From NCBI RefSeq assembly GCF_003416895.1, contig NZ_QVIO01000001.1, positions 682,001-746,000 on the forward strand: a stretch of DNA of 64,000 bases, written 5' to 3'. The position numbers were made by a program, and so were the translations under genes. Source of the stretch: Duganella sp. BJB476. Lineage in GTDB: Bacteria; Pseudomonadota; Gammaproteobacteria; Burkholderiales; Burkholderiaceae_D. The notes beneath the pieces were generated by a model. That model saw nothing but the letters and a program-made list of their open reading frames with translations. It did no database searches and had not been told where the DNA came from. The first letter of the stretch is position 1; each line of letters starts with the position of its first letter. Below are positions 56,584 to 64,000 of this stretch, one piece after another.

Positions 56584-58257
56584 TTAACGTAGCGTCTCGG
56601 TCAGCACGCGGCCTTCGGCGCCGGCCGGCGGACGCACGTGCAGCAGGTTGGCCAGGGTCGGCGCGATGTCGACCACTTCCGCGTACTGGCCGTAAGCGCC
56701 CGGCTTGATCCAGCGTTTGCCCATGATCATCAGCGGCACGTTGGTGTCGTAGGCATACGGCGAGCCGTGCGAGGTGCCGCTGGTGCCGGTGCCGAAGTAC
56801 CAGTAAGGCTTGGTGACCACCATCAGGTCGCCCGACGCTTCGCGGTTCCAGGCGCGGCGCATCAGCGTGGCGATGCGGGTGGTGTTGGCGGCGCCGCTTT
56901 CGAGCTGGGTGCGGGTGTAGGCTTCGACGATGCCGTTCTGGGCCAGCAGGTAGCGGGCGGCGGCGGTTTCCACTTCCTCGCGTTTCAGGCCGCTCTTGTC
57001 GATCTGCGCGTAGTCCAGGTGGATGTTGGGCAGCGACCAGGCGCTCAGCAGCTTGGCGCCGCCGAATTTTTCCGACAGGTGCTTGTCCAGCGCGTTCATC
57101 AGCTTGTCGCCGTCGATGCGCTGGGCGTCGATGTGCTGGGTCTGCGAGAACTCGGGGGTGTTCGGGAAGCCGTGGTCGGCGGTCAGCACCACCAGCACGT
57201 TGTCCATGCCGACGCGCTTGTCGAGGTAGTTGAAGAACTCGCCCAGCATGCGGTCCAGACGCTGCAGGTGGTCGTGCGACAGCTTGCTTTCCGGGCCGAA
57301 GGCGTGGTTGACGTAGTCGTGTGCCGACAGGCTCACGCCCAGCAGGTCCGGCACGCCGGCCGGATTGCGGCCGAGGTTTTCGCCTTCCACCGCGGCACGC
57401 GCGAAGTCCAGCGTCAGCTGGTCGAGGAAGGGGCCGGTCTTCAGGCTGTTGTAGTAGCCGGCGTCGATCTCGCCGCTTTCGCTGTAGTAGGCGTAGGGCA
57501 GGCGGATGTGGGTGCCCGGCTTGACCTGGTTCAGCTCTTCGCTGGCGTCGCCGGCGTAGGCCGATTCCGGCAGCAGTGCCGTCCACGACTTGCCGTAGTA
57601 GCGGTCCTGCGGCTTGCCGGCCTGGTATTGCTGGACCCAGGCCGGATGCGCTTTCATGTAGAAGGTGCTGCTGGCGAAGTTGCCGCTCTTGTCCATGTAC
57701 ATGTAAGCGGTGCCGGTTTTACCTGCCAGCAGGATCGCGCCGCGATCCTTGCCGGAGACGGTGACCACCTTGCTGCGGCTGCCGGTGGCGTAGCGCAGCT
57801 GGTCGCCCAGCGTATCGACTTTCAGGCGGGTCGGCGCGGTGCCGTCGCTCGGCTTGGTCTCTTCGCCGATGTAGGTGTAGTTGGTGTCTTCGGTGCAGTA
57901 CACCGATTTTTTCGTGATCGGGTCGATCCAGTTATTGCCGATGATGCCGTGCACATACGGGTAGGCGCCGGTCAGCACGGCGCTGTGGCCGATCGCGGTG
58001 ACGGTGATGCCGTGCGCCTGGTGCGCGTTGCTGAACGACGCGCCCTGGTCCAGCAAGCGGCGTAAGCCACCATCCTGGCCGAACTGGTCGCGATAGCGCT
58101 GCACCTGCTCGTTCGGCAGGCCGTCCACCACCAGCACCACCACCAGTTTCGGCTGGTTCGAGGCGGCGGTGGCGGCGGGAGCGGCGGCATGCGCGGCGTT
58201 CAGCGCAAGGCAGGAGGTCGCGATTACGAGTGCGGGCAGGGACAGTTTCTTTGTCAT
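56584..58257 (-). CDS. PafA-like secreted alkaline phosphatase
   Basis: 557 residues with a signal peptide (ending AHA). Alkaline-phosphatase superfamily residues are in order: Asp in VVLVVDGLPNEQ, the nucleophilic Thr in GITVTAIGHSAVLTG near 86, the KDRG segment in VTVSGKDRGAILLAG (the Lys and Arg that mark PafA-type phosphate monoesterases), SAHDYVNH, TADHGF and the late His in TSHGSPYAYD. It should release phosphate from organic monoesters outside the cell. An AT-only inverted repeat follows its stop directly (56561-56583). Confidence 0.92.
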   Translation of the reverse strand: MTKKLSLPALVIATSCLALNAAHAAAPAATAASNQPKLVVVLVVDGLPNEQVQRYRDQFGQDGGLRRLLDQGASFSNAHQAHGITVTAIGHSAVLTGAYPYVHGIIGNNWIDPITKKSVYCTEDTNYTYIGEETKPSDGTAPTRLKVDTLGDQLRYATGSRSKVVTVSGKDRGAILLAGKTGTAYMYMDKSGNFASSTFYMKAHPAWVQQYQAGKPQDRYYGKSWTALLPESAYAGDASEELNQVKPGTHIRLPYAYYSESGEIDAGYYNSLKTGPFLDQLTLDFARAAVEGENLGRNPAGVPDLLGVSLSAHDYVNHAFGPESKLSHDHLQRLDRMLGEFFNYLDKRVGMDNVLVVLTADHGFPNTPEFSQTQHIDAQRIDGDKLMNALDKHLSEKFGGAKLLSAWSLPNIHLDYAQIDKSGLKREEVETAAARYLLAQNGIVEAYTRTQLESGAANTTRIATLMRRAWNREASGDLMVVTKPYWYFGTGTSGTSHGSPYAYDTNVPLMIMGKRWIKPGAYGQYAEVVDIAPTLANLLHVRPPAGAEGRVLTETLR

Positions 58258-58358
58258 GTGGAGTCGTCGTCAGGTTGGGAAGGATCGTCGGCGCACAGCC
58301 TACCATGCGCCCGCGATATCGTACTCCATCCTTGTGACGGCTCGATGACAGCTATGGG

Positions 58359-58877
58359 TCAAAGCTGCATGTGCATGAAGGTGGTCGGGCCGAGCGTGCC
58401 GTCGGGCAGGGCGGCGTAGTCGGGCACCACGCCGGTCACGGCGAAGCCCAGCTTTTCGTACATGCCCTGCGCCGGAAAACCGGTGCAGGTGTCGAGCACC
58501 AACAGCTTACAACCCAGCGCGCGTGCCCGCTCCAGCGCGTGTTGCATCAGCGCCTGGGCGATGCCTTGCCGGCGCGCGCCGGAATGGACCAGCATCTTGG
58601 AAATCTCCGCCCGGTGGCGGCCGTTGGGCAGGCCGCACAACACCAGTTGCACGGTTCCGCACAGCGCGCCGTGGTCGTCGTGCGCGACGAACAGCAGTCG
58701 TTCGCCGCTGTCGACCTGCGGCGCCAGCGCCAGCCAGAACGCCTGCGTTTCCTCCAGCGGGCAAGGCAGCAGGAAACCGACGCTGGCGCCGTGCAGCACG
58801 CAATCGCGCAGCACCTGCGCCAGGTCGGCCGCGTGCCGGCGCAGGCCGGCGGCATCGAGTTGATTTATGGTGGGCAT
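58359..58877 (-). CDS. GNAT-family N-acetyltransferase
   Basis: 172 residues. Acetyl-CoA motif A is visible as ISKMLVHSGARRQGIAQALM, followed by LVLDTCTGFPAQGMYEKLGF. Substrate unknown. ATG 58877 lies inside the end of the XRE-cupin gene (13-bp overlap), so the two are co-expressed. The layout resembles regulators paired with an enzyme that modifies the ligand they sense, but that is only a suggestion. Confidence 0.9.
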   Translation of the reverse strand: MPTINQLDAAGLRRHAADLAQVLRDCVLHGASVGFLLPCPLEETQAFWLALAPQVDSGERLLFVAHDDHGALCGTVQLVLCGLPNGRHRAEISKMLVHSGARRQGIAQALMQHALERARALGCKLLVLDTCTGFPAQGMYEKLGFAVTGVVPDYAALPDGTLGPTTFMHMQL

Positions 58878-59425
58878 AGGGCGATCAGGTAGCGGGCCGG
58901 CGACGGCCCGGGACAGAAAAAGCGCGTTGCGCCGAACAGGTGGAAGCGCAGGCAATCGCCCGCTTGCAGGTGATGGGTGGCGCCGTCGAGCGTGTAGTCC
59001 AGCGCGCCTTCGAGCAGCCACAGGTGTTGTTCCATGCCGGGCACCGAGGCGCTGTCGTAGTCGATGCGGGCGTCGGGCGGCAGCCAGCCCTCCACCAGTT
59101 CGACGCCGTAGCCGCGCGCCGGCGGCGACACCATGCGCCGCCTGAAGCCGCTGGCGGGATCCTGCCACAGCACCTGGTCGGCGGCGCGCAGCAACTCGCC
59201 CGGCTGCGATTCGGCCTCGGCGATCAAGCGCGACATCGGCAAGCCGAACACGGCGCACAGCTTGCCCAGCAGGGCGGTGGTCGGGCTGTTCTCGCCGCGT
59301 TCCAGGCGCGACAGCGTGGCCCGGCTGATGCCGCTGGCGGCGGCCAGCTCGTCCAGCGACAGTCCGCGCTCCACGCGCAGGGCGGCCAGGCGCAGGGCCA
59401 GGCGGGATTCGATCTCGTTTCTCAT
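58865..59425 (-). CDS. XRE-cupin transcriptional regulator
   Basis: 186 residues. An XRE helix-turn-helix (RLAALRVERGLSLDELAAAS, GISRATLSRLERGENSPTTA) is joined to a C-terminal cupin (EQHLWLLEGALDYTLDGATH, LQAGDCLRFH), the ligand-sensing arrangement of this family. ATG 59425 is chosen because a near-consensus promoter ends 7 nt upstream; no ribosome site exists. The inverted repeat spanning the promoter and start codon implies autoregulation. Confidence 0.9.
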   Translation of the reverse strand: MRNEIESRLALRLAALRVERGLSLDELAAASGISRATLSRLERGENSPTTALLGKLCAVFGLPMSRLIAEAESQPGELLRAADQVLWQDPASGFRRRMVSPPARGYGVELVEGWLPPDARIDYDSASVPGMEQHLWLLEGALDYTLDGATHHLQAGDCLRFHLFGATRFFCPGPSPARYLIALCPP

Positions 59426-59461
59426 AATTGGGAATATATCTCTATTATGAGATTGTGGCAA
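59420..59461 (-). promoter_or_regulatory. Promoter and palindrome at the start of the XRE-cupin gene
   Basis: On the minus strand TTGCCA (59461-59456), a 17-nt spacer and TATATT (59438-59433) form a strong promoter whose start point would fall at or one base before the ATG at 59425. Perfect 9-bp arms TCTCATAAT (59420-59428) and ATTATGAGA (59444-59452) bracket the -10 box, and one arm includes the start codon. Confidence 0.7.
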
Positions 59462-59564
59462 GGCCGATCCGCTGATTTATCGACGACTCCTCTGCGCTGC
59501 GTCAATCGCGCGGCCATGGCGGCCAGTATCTTTTGACGGTAATCCCAATCGAAAGGAGCTTACG

Positions 59565-61130
59565 ATGGCCACGACATCCAACCCCCATATCATTCCCGGC
59601 AGCGGCCAGTTGGCGCTGCAGGGCGCTGTCGCGCTGGGTCCGGTTGCGGACGAGCAGACCATAGAAATCACCGTGCGGCTGCGCGCCGCGCCCGACCGCG
59701 CGCCGCTGGACCTGCAGGCCGCCACCGCCGACACCCAGCCGGTCGGGCGCCAGTACCTGAGCCGCGCGCAGTTCGCCCAGGCCCACGGCGCCAGCGACGC
59801 CGACATCGCCAAGGTCGAGGCCTTCGCGGCCCAGCGCGGCATGGTGGTGATCAGCAGTAACGCGGCCCAGCGGCGCGTGGTGTTGGCCGGCACTGCCGCG
59901 CAGATGAGCGGCGCCTTCGGCGTCCAGCTGGAAGAGTATGAATATCCGGACGGCAGCTATCGCGGCCGGACTGGCGAACTGAGCGTGCCCGATGCGCTGG
60001 CCGGCGTGGTCGAGGGCGTGTTCGGGCTGGACGACAGGCCGGTAGCCACGCCCAAGTTCCAGCGCCTGCAGGCGGACGGCTTCGCCTCGGCGGCGGCGGC
60101 CAACATCGCGTTCTCGCCGCCGCAGCTGGCGCAGCTGTACAACTTTCCGCAGGGGCTGGACGGCAGCGGCCAATGCATCGGCATCATCGAGCTGGGCGGC
60201 GGCAGCCGGCCGCGCGACCTGAAGGTTTATTTCGGCGAGCTGGGCTTGCCGGTGCCGCGCGTCAAGTCGATCAGCATCGACCACGCCAAGAACCGTCCCA
60301 CCACCGCCAACAGCGCCGACGGCGAGGTGATGCTCGACATCGAGGTGGCGGGCGCGGTGGCGCCGGGCGCGCTGATCGCGGTCTACTACGCGCCCAACAC
60401 GGAACGCGGTTTTCTCGATGCCATCACTGCCGCCGTGCACGACGCCGTCAACCAGCCGTCGGTGATCTCGATCAGCTGGGGCGCGCCGGAATCGGCCTGG
60501 ACCGGCCAGGCCATGACCGCATTCGAACAAGCCTTCGCCGACGCCGCCGCGATGGGCGTGACGATCTTGTGCGCGGCCGGCGACAACGGCTCCACCGACG
60601 GCGTCAGCGACGGCGCCCAGCACGTGGACTTCCCGGCGTCGGCGCCGCACGCGCTGGCCTGCGGCGGCACCCGCGTGATGTTGCAGGACGGCGGGCCCGC
60701 CGTCGAAACCGTGTGGAACAGCGGCCCCAATAGCGCCACCGGCGGCGGCTACAGCAGCTTCTTCGGCCGCCCCGATTACCAGCAGGGCGTGGCCAACGGC
60801 CATGCCGCGCGCGGCGTGCCGGACGTGGCCGGCGACGCCGATCCGGCCAGCGGCTACAAGGTGCGGGTCGACGGCCAGAACCTGGTGTTCGGCGGCACCA
60901 GCGCGGTGGCGCCCTTGTGGGCCGGCCTGCTGGCGCTGATCAACCAGCGGCTCGGCCGTCCGGTCGGCTTCCTGCATCCCTTGCTGTACGGCTCCTTGCA
61001 GGGCAGGGGCGTGACCCGGGACGTTGCGAGCGGCAACAATGGCGCGCAACAGGCGGTGCCGGGATGGGACGCCTGCACGGGTTGGGGCTGTCCCGATGGA
61101 GAAAAACTATTGCAGGCTTTGAGTGATTGA
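59565..61130 (+). CDS. S53-family serine-carboxyl peptidase (sedolisin/kumamolisin-like)
   Basis: 521 residues. A pro-domain (about 1-165, including RRVVLAGTAAQMSGAFGVQL) is followed by the catalytic domain with Glu and Asp in DGEVMLDIEVAG near 254-258, the oxyanion Asp in CAAGDNGSTDG near 340, the Ser in GGTSAVAPLWAGL near 446, and a C-terminal calcium site (RDVASGNNG, WDACTGWGCPDG). Enzymes of this family act at acid pH and are normally exported, yet no signal peptide is visible; it begins MATTSNPHIIPGSGQLALQG. GGAG precedes the ATG. Confidence 0.94.
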   Translation: MATTSNPHIIPGSGQLALQGAVALGPVADEQTIEITVRLRAAPDRAPLDLQAATADTQPVGRQYLSRAQFAQAHGASDADIAKVEAFAAQRGMVVISSNAAQRRVVLAGTAAQMSGAFGVQLEEYEYPDGSYRGRTGELSVPDALAGVVEGVFGLDDRPVATPKFQRLQADGFASAAAANIAFSPPQLAQLYNFPQGLDGSGQCIGIIELGGGSRPRDLKVYFGELGLPVPRVKSISIDHAKNRPTTANSADGEVMLDIEVAGAVAPGALIAVYYAPNTERGFLDAITAAVHDAVNQPSVISISWGAPESAWTGQAMTAFEQAFADAAAMGVTILCAAGDNGSTDGVSDGAQHVDFPASAPHALACGGTRVMLQDGGPAVETVWNSGPNSATGGGYSSFFGRPDYQQGVANGHAARGVPDVAGDADPASGYKVRVDGQNLVFGGTSAVAPLWAGLLALINQRLGRPVGFLHPLLYGSLQGRGVTRDVASGNNGAQQAVPGWDACTGWGCPDGEKLLQALSD

Positions 61131-61298
61131 TTTTGCAAATTGGAACAATTCTTTGATGCAAGTTTCACATGGGAAAAAGACACTTTTTCGCTCTACAGGC
61201 CGCTAAAAATGGTGATTGTTGCCAAAACCTTGATAGAATGACGGGGTAGAAGTTATTTTTGCTCGACAGTTCCAGGTGTCGTCAAACAGGAGTCGATT

Positions 61299-61913
61299 AT
61301 GATCATGGTGAACAATATTGGTGGTGCTTCCCTTCCTGCGGCCGTGGTCGCGGAGAAGACGCTTGAGCCGAAGAAAAACGCCACCCCTGTAGCCGAAACC
61401 AATGCGGACTTGAGCGCATCGGTAGCCGCCTATCTGTCCCTGCCTGGCTTCAATTCGCCGGTGCAGAACGACGCCATCCTGACCGCCAACGCGGCCGACA
61501 AGGCCAGCGCCGTGGTCAAGGCGGTGGCGGAATCGGACGACGATGGCATGAAGCTGGCGTTGAAGCAATTCGACGAGGGCTTGAAGCGCCTGGTACAGCG
61601 TCCTGAAACCCAGTTCTTCCAGGCCAAGTTCGGCCTCGACGGCAGCGCCGACGACAGCAACAAGCTGGTGTCGCCCGATCCCTTGCCGGGCGTCGATGAA
61701 AATGGCGTGCTGGGCAGCGGCAAGGTCGACATGGCCGCCGACACCAACAAGGACGGCAAGATCAGTCCGGAAGAGCTGCGCCGCTACCAGATGCCGATCA
61801 CCTACCGCAGCAGCGAGCGCGCGGCGGATTCCGTGGTCAACGGCCCGTCGGCCTTTTCGCTGACCGAAGCCAACCGCGCCTACGGCGTGGTGGCCACCGC
61901 AGAAGCCGCCTGA
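61299..61913 (+). CDS. EF-hand-containing hypothetical protein
   Basis: 204 residues. One canonical calcium loop, DTNKDGKISPEE, lies near residues 148-159, in a protein that is otherwise Ala/Asp/Lys-rich. No signal peptide or membrane segment is seen. GGAG precedes the ATG, and TGA-TAGAAT at 61234-61239 is an extended -10 candidate. A strong terminator follows. Function unknown; calcium binding is predicted from the loop alone. Confidence 0.78.
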   Translation: MIMVNNIGGASLPAAVVAEKTLEPKKNATPVAETNADLSASVAAYLSLPGFNSPVQNDAILTANAADKASAVVKAVAESDDDGMKLALKQFDEGLKRLVQRPETQFFQAKFGLDGSADDSNKLVSPDPLPGVDENGVLGSGKVDMAADTNKDGKISPEELRRYQMPITYRSSERAADSVVNGPSAFSLTEANRAYGVVATAEAA

Positions 61914-61937
61914 TCTACCCCACACAGCTTGCCCGAA

Positions 61938-61974
61938 AACGGGCTTCGCCTTCACGGCGGAGCCCGTTTTTTTT
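61938..61974 (+). terminator. Rho-independent terminator after the EF-hand gene
   Basis: A 13-bp stem, AACGGGCTTCGCC and GGCGGAGCCCGTT with one G-U pair, a 5-nt loop TTCAC and eight T (61967-61974). Starts 25 bp after the stop. Confidence 0.95.
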
Positions 61975-62106
61975 CGTCCAGCAAGTTTCGTGGCGCGAAT
62001 GTCATACAAAAAACACACTCAGCACGTAAAAAATGCGAATATGTCAGGCAAAAGTGCAGTTCAGTTAACCTTTTGGTCTGGCATGACCCTTCAGCGGGAG
62101 TTTTTT

Positions 62107-63645
62107 GTGAGAAAACAGAACTTCAGGCAGTTCCACCGGCAAGCCCTGCATGCCGGCGTGGCGGCGCTGGTCGCGGCGGGATTGGGCGGCTGCGCCCTCG
62201 GCCCCGAATTCAAGACCCCGGCCGCACCGGCCACGGCTGGCGAGCGCTACACCCCGACGCCGCTGGCGGCCCAGACGGCGGCATCGGCCGGCGTCGGCGG
62301 CGCCGCCCAGCAGTTCGCGCTGGGGCAGGATATTCCGGCGCAGTGGTGGACGGTGTTCCGCTCGCCCGCGCTGGACCAGCTGATACGCGGCGCACTGGAG
62401 CAGAACCCGAATATGGCGGCGGCCGAAGCGGCGCTGCGCCAGGCGCAGGAAAGCTACAACGCCCAGTCCGGCAGCCTGGTGTATCCGACGGTGAACGGCC
62501 AGCTGGGCGTGGCGCGCCAGAAGGTGTCCGAGTCCGGCGGCGGCAACGGCGGCGTCTTCAACCTGTACAACGCCTCGGTCAACGTCGCCTACACGCCGGA
62601 CGTGTTCGGCGCCACCCGGCGCACGCTGGAAGGCGCGCGCGCCCAGGTCGACTACCAGCGCTTCCAGGTCGAGGCGACCTACCTGGCGCTGAGCGCCAAT
62701 GTGGTGACCACCGCCATCCGCGAAGCGTCGCTGCGCGCGCAGCTGAAGGCCACGCAGGAAGTGCTGGCCGCGCTGAACCAGCAGCTGGGCGTGATCGAGA
62801 AACAATTCCAGTTCGGCGCCGTGCCGCGCAACACCTTGCTCAGCCAGCGCAACCAGGCGGCGCAGATCGCCGCCACCTTGCCGCCGCTGGAAAAGGCGCT
62901 GGCGCAAAGCCGCCATCAGCTGTCCGTGCTGGCCGGCAAACTGCCGAGCGAGGCGGGCATGCCCGAGTTCGAACTGGCCTCGCTGACCTTGCCGGAATCG
63001 CTGCCGGTGTCGCTGCCGTCGGCGCTGGTGCGCCAGCGGCCCGACATCCGCGCCAGCGAAGAACAGCTGCACGCGGCCAGCGCGGCGATCGGCGTGGCGA
63101 CGGCGGCCCAGTATCCGCAATTCACGCTGAGCGGCAGCTACGGCTCGTCGGCGCAGACCTTCAGCAAGCTGTTCGACGCCGAGACCACCGCCTGGAACCT
63201 GGCCGCCGGCCTGACCGCGCCCATCTTCAACGGCGGCGCCCTGAGCGCCAAGCGGCGCGCGGCGGAAGCGGCCTACGACGTGGCGGCGGCGCAGTACCGC
63301 GCCACCGTGCTGACGGCGTTCCAGAACGTCGCCGACAGCCTGCGCGCGCTCGATTCCGACGCCGCCGCGCTCAAGGCCCAGGCCGAGGCCGAATCGCTGG
63401 CGGCCGAATCGCTGGCGCTGTCCACTCAGCAGTACAAGCTGGGCGGCATCAGCTACCTGGTGCTGCTGGACGCGCAGCGCAGCTACCAGCAGGCCCACGT
63501 GGCGCTGGTGCAGGCGCAGGCGGCCCGCTACGCCGACACGGCGGCGCTGTTCCAGGCGCTGGGCGGCGGCTGGTGGAACCGCGGCGGCGGCGTGCCGGCG
63601 GCCACCGCGGTGTCGGCGGCCGCGCCCTACGGCAGCGCCAAGTAA
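62107..63645 (+). CDS. RND efflux outer-membrane lipoprotein (NodT/OprM family)
   Basis: 512 residues from GTG 62107, supported by GGGAG 6 nt upstream; ATG 62083 and earlier starts in the same frame would add an N-terminal extension before the signal. The lipobox LGGC is near residue 27. Conserved NodT features include ALGPEFKTP, QWWTVFRSPALDQLI, RQRPDIRASEEQL and NLAAGLTAPIFNGGAL. It is the exit duct of a drug- or metabolite-type tripartite pump, separate from the two metal pumps. The next gene encodes the adaptor. Confidence 0.92.
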   Translation: MRKQNFRQFHRQALHAGVAALVAAGLGGCALGPEFKTPAAPATAGERYTPTPLAAQTAASAGVGGAAQQFALGQDIPAQWWTVFRSPALDQLIRGALEQNPNMAAAEAALRQAQESYNAQSGSLVYPTVNGQLGVARQKVSESGGGNGGVFNLYNASVNVAYTPDVFGATRRTLEGARAQVDYQRFQVEATYLALSANVVTTAIREASLRAQLKATQEVLAALNQQLGVIEKQFQFGAVPRNTLLSQRNQAAQIAATLPPLEKALAQSRHQLSVLAGKLPSEAGMPEFELASLTLPESLPVSLPSALVRQRPDIRASEEQLHAASAAIGVATAAQYPQFTLSGSYGSSAQTFSKLFDAETTAWNLAAGLTAPIFNGGALSAKRRAAEAAYDVAAAQYRATVLTAFQNVADSLRALDSDAAALKAQAEAESLAAESLALSTQQYKLGGISYLVLLDAQRSYQQAHVALVQAQAARYADTAALFQALGGGWWNRGGGVPAATAVSAAAPYGSAK

Positions 63646-63684
63646 GCACATATCAAACAACACTAAAAAGCAGGAGAACGATTC

Positions 63685-64000
63685 ATGACCAAGCGTATGT
63701 TCATCATGATAGGCGGCGTCCTTTTACTGATCGTCGTGCTGGCGTTCGGCAAGTATTTGCAGATTAAGAAACTCATCGCCAGTTCGCCCAAGCCGACCGC
63801 GCAGGTCGTCACCGCGATCAAGGCCAGCATCTCCGAGTGGCAGCCGCAGCTGACGTCGGTCGGCACGCTGGTGCCGGTGCGCGGCGTCGACGTCACCACC
63901 GAGATCGCCGGCCTGGTGCGCCAGGTGCACTTCAAGTCGGGCGACGAGGTCAAGGCCGGCCAGGTGCTGTTCGAGCTGAACGCCGATTCCGACATCGCGC
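63685..64000 (+). CDS. RND efflux adaptor (HlyD/AcrA type), cut by the right edge
   Basis: The first 105 codons are in the window. An N-terminal anchor (IMIGGVLLLIVVLAF, residues about 7-21) is followed by TSVGTLVPVRGVDVTTEIAG and LVRQVHFKSGDEVKAGQVLF, the start of the barrel-sandwich hybrid domain. AGGAG lies 8 nt before the ATG. It follows the NodT-type gene by 39 bp, and an RND pump gene is expected just beyond the window. Confidence 0.9.
   Translation, partial: MTKRMFIMIGGVLLLIVVLAFGKYLQIKKLIASSPKPTAQVVTAIKASISEWQPQLTSVGTLVPVRGVDVTTEIAGLVRQVHFKSGDEVKAGQVLFELNADSDIA

Noticed and set aside
61990..62106. Upstream starts for the NodT-type lipoprotein
   Set aside because: They add up to 39 residues before the lipoprotein signal; GTG 62107 has a proper GGGAG site at 6 nt and a normal signal length.

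Overview
The window is about 64 kb of GC-rich, densely packed chromosomal DNA. Codon use, the monomeric isocitrate dehydrogenase, two PEP-CTERM proteins, two TonB-dependent receptors, many signalling proteins and chemoreceptors ending in a W-E-x-F tail all suggest a free-living betaproteobacterium. Oxalobacteraceae of the Massilia/Duganella/Janthinobacterium type is my inference; no marker gene proves it. I see no rRNA, tRNA, CRISPR array, phage or transposase gene. The only clear gene decay is a vapC toxin remnant.

Layout. 1-8.0 kb: a + strand signalling block with a PAS-GGDEF-EAL-REC protein (cut by the left edge), a REC-histidine kinase, a membrane-anchored NMT1/NrtA-like binding protein without any transporter genes, and a HAMP-GAF-kinase-REC protein. 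8.0-12.6 kb (minus): chemoreceptor, APS kinase, DHH phosphoesterase and sulfotransferase, which read as a PAPS make, use and recycle cassette. 12.9-15.2 kb: monomeric icd with a strong terminator. 15.2-17.3 kb (minus): an ArsR-SRPBCC-GFA-membrane protein-AIG2 operon with a leaderless-type promoter and an RBS-occluding hairpin, divergent from an NTF2-like gene. 17.8-18.3 kb: intact vapB with a deleted vapC. 18.4-27.1 kb: a secreted esterase, a czcCBA-type divalent-metal efflux operon (minus) and its divergent two-component system. 27.1-30.2 kb: a PLC/S1-P1 nuclease-fold secreted enzyme, a parvulin PPIase and a lipoprotein, preceded by inverted repeats that could mask the first start site.

30.3-35.5 kb: small single genes (sCache protein, alpha/beta hydrolase, PEP-CTERM protein, isochorismatase, Crp/Fnr regulator). 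35.5-39.6 kb: a TonB receptor, membrane desaturase and PhnD-like protein operon. 39.7-41.4 kb: a second chemoreceptor. 41.5-47.7 kb: a Cu/Ag-type cusCBA operon led by a small Cys/Met-rich secreted protein. 47.7-52.6 kb (minus): M1 peptidase, DUF6702 protein and TonB receptor with overlapping genes. 52.7-55.8 kb: a carboxylesterase divergent from a MocR-type regulator, with a 20-bp palindrome and repeated CCATAC sites between them. 55.8-59.5 kb (minus): a PEP-CTERM protein, a PafA-like phosphatase and an XRE-cupin regulator overlapping a GNAT acetyltransferase. 59.6-64 kb: an S53 peptidase without signal peptide, an EF-hand protein, and the start of a third RND efflux operon that runs off the right edge.

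The cell implied is one that manages divalent metals and copper separately, secretes several hydrolases and phosphatases, and couples much of its transport to local regulators. The less ordinary parts are the sulfation cassette, the binding protein among kinases, the TonB-desaturase-PhnD operon, and several cis-regulatory structures (SD-masking repeats, operator palindromes and -10 boxes placed directly before start codons).
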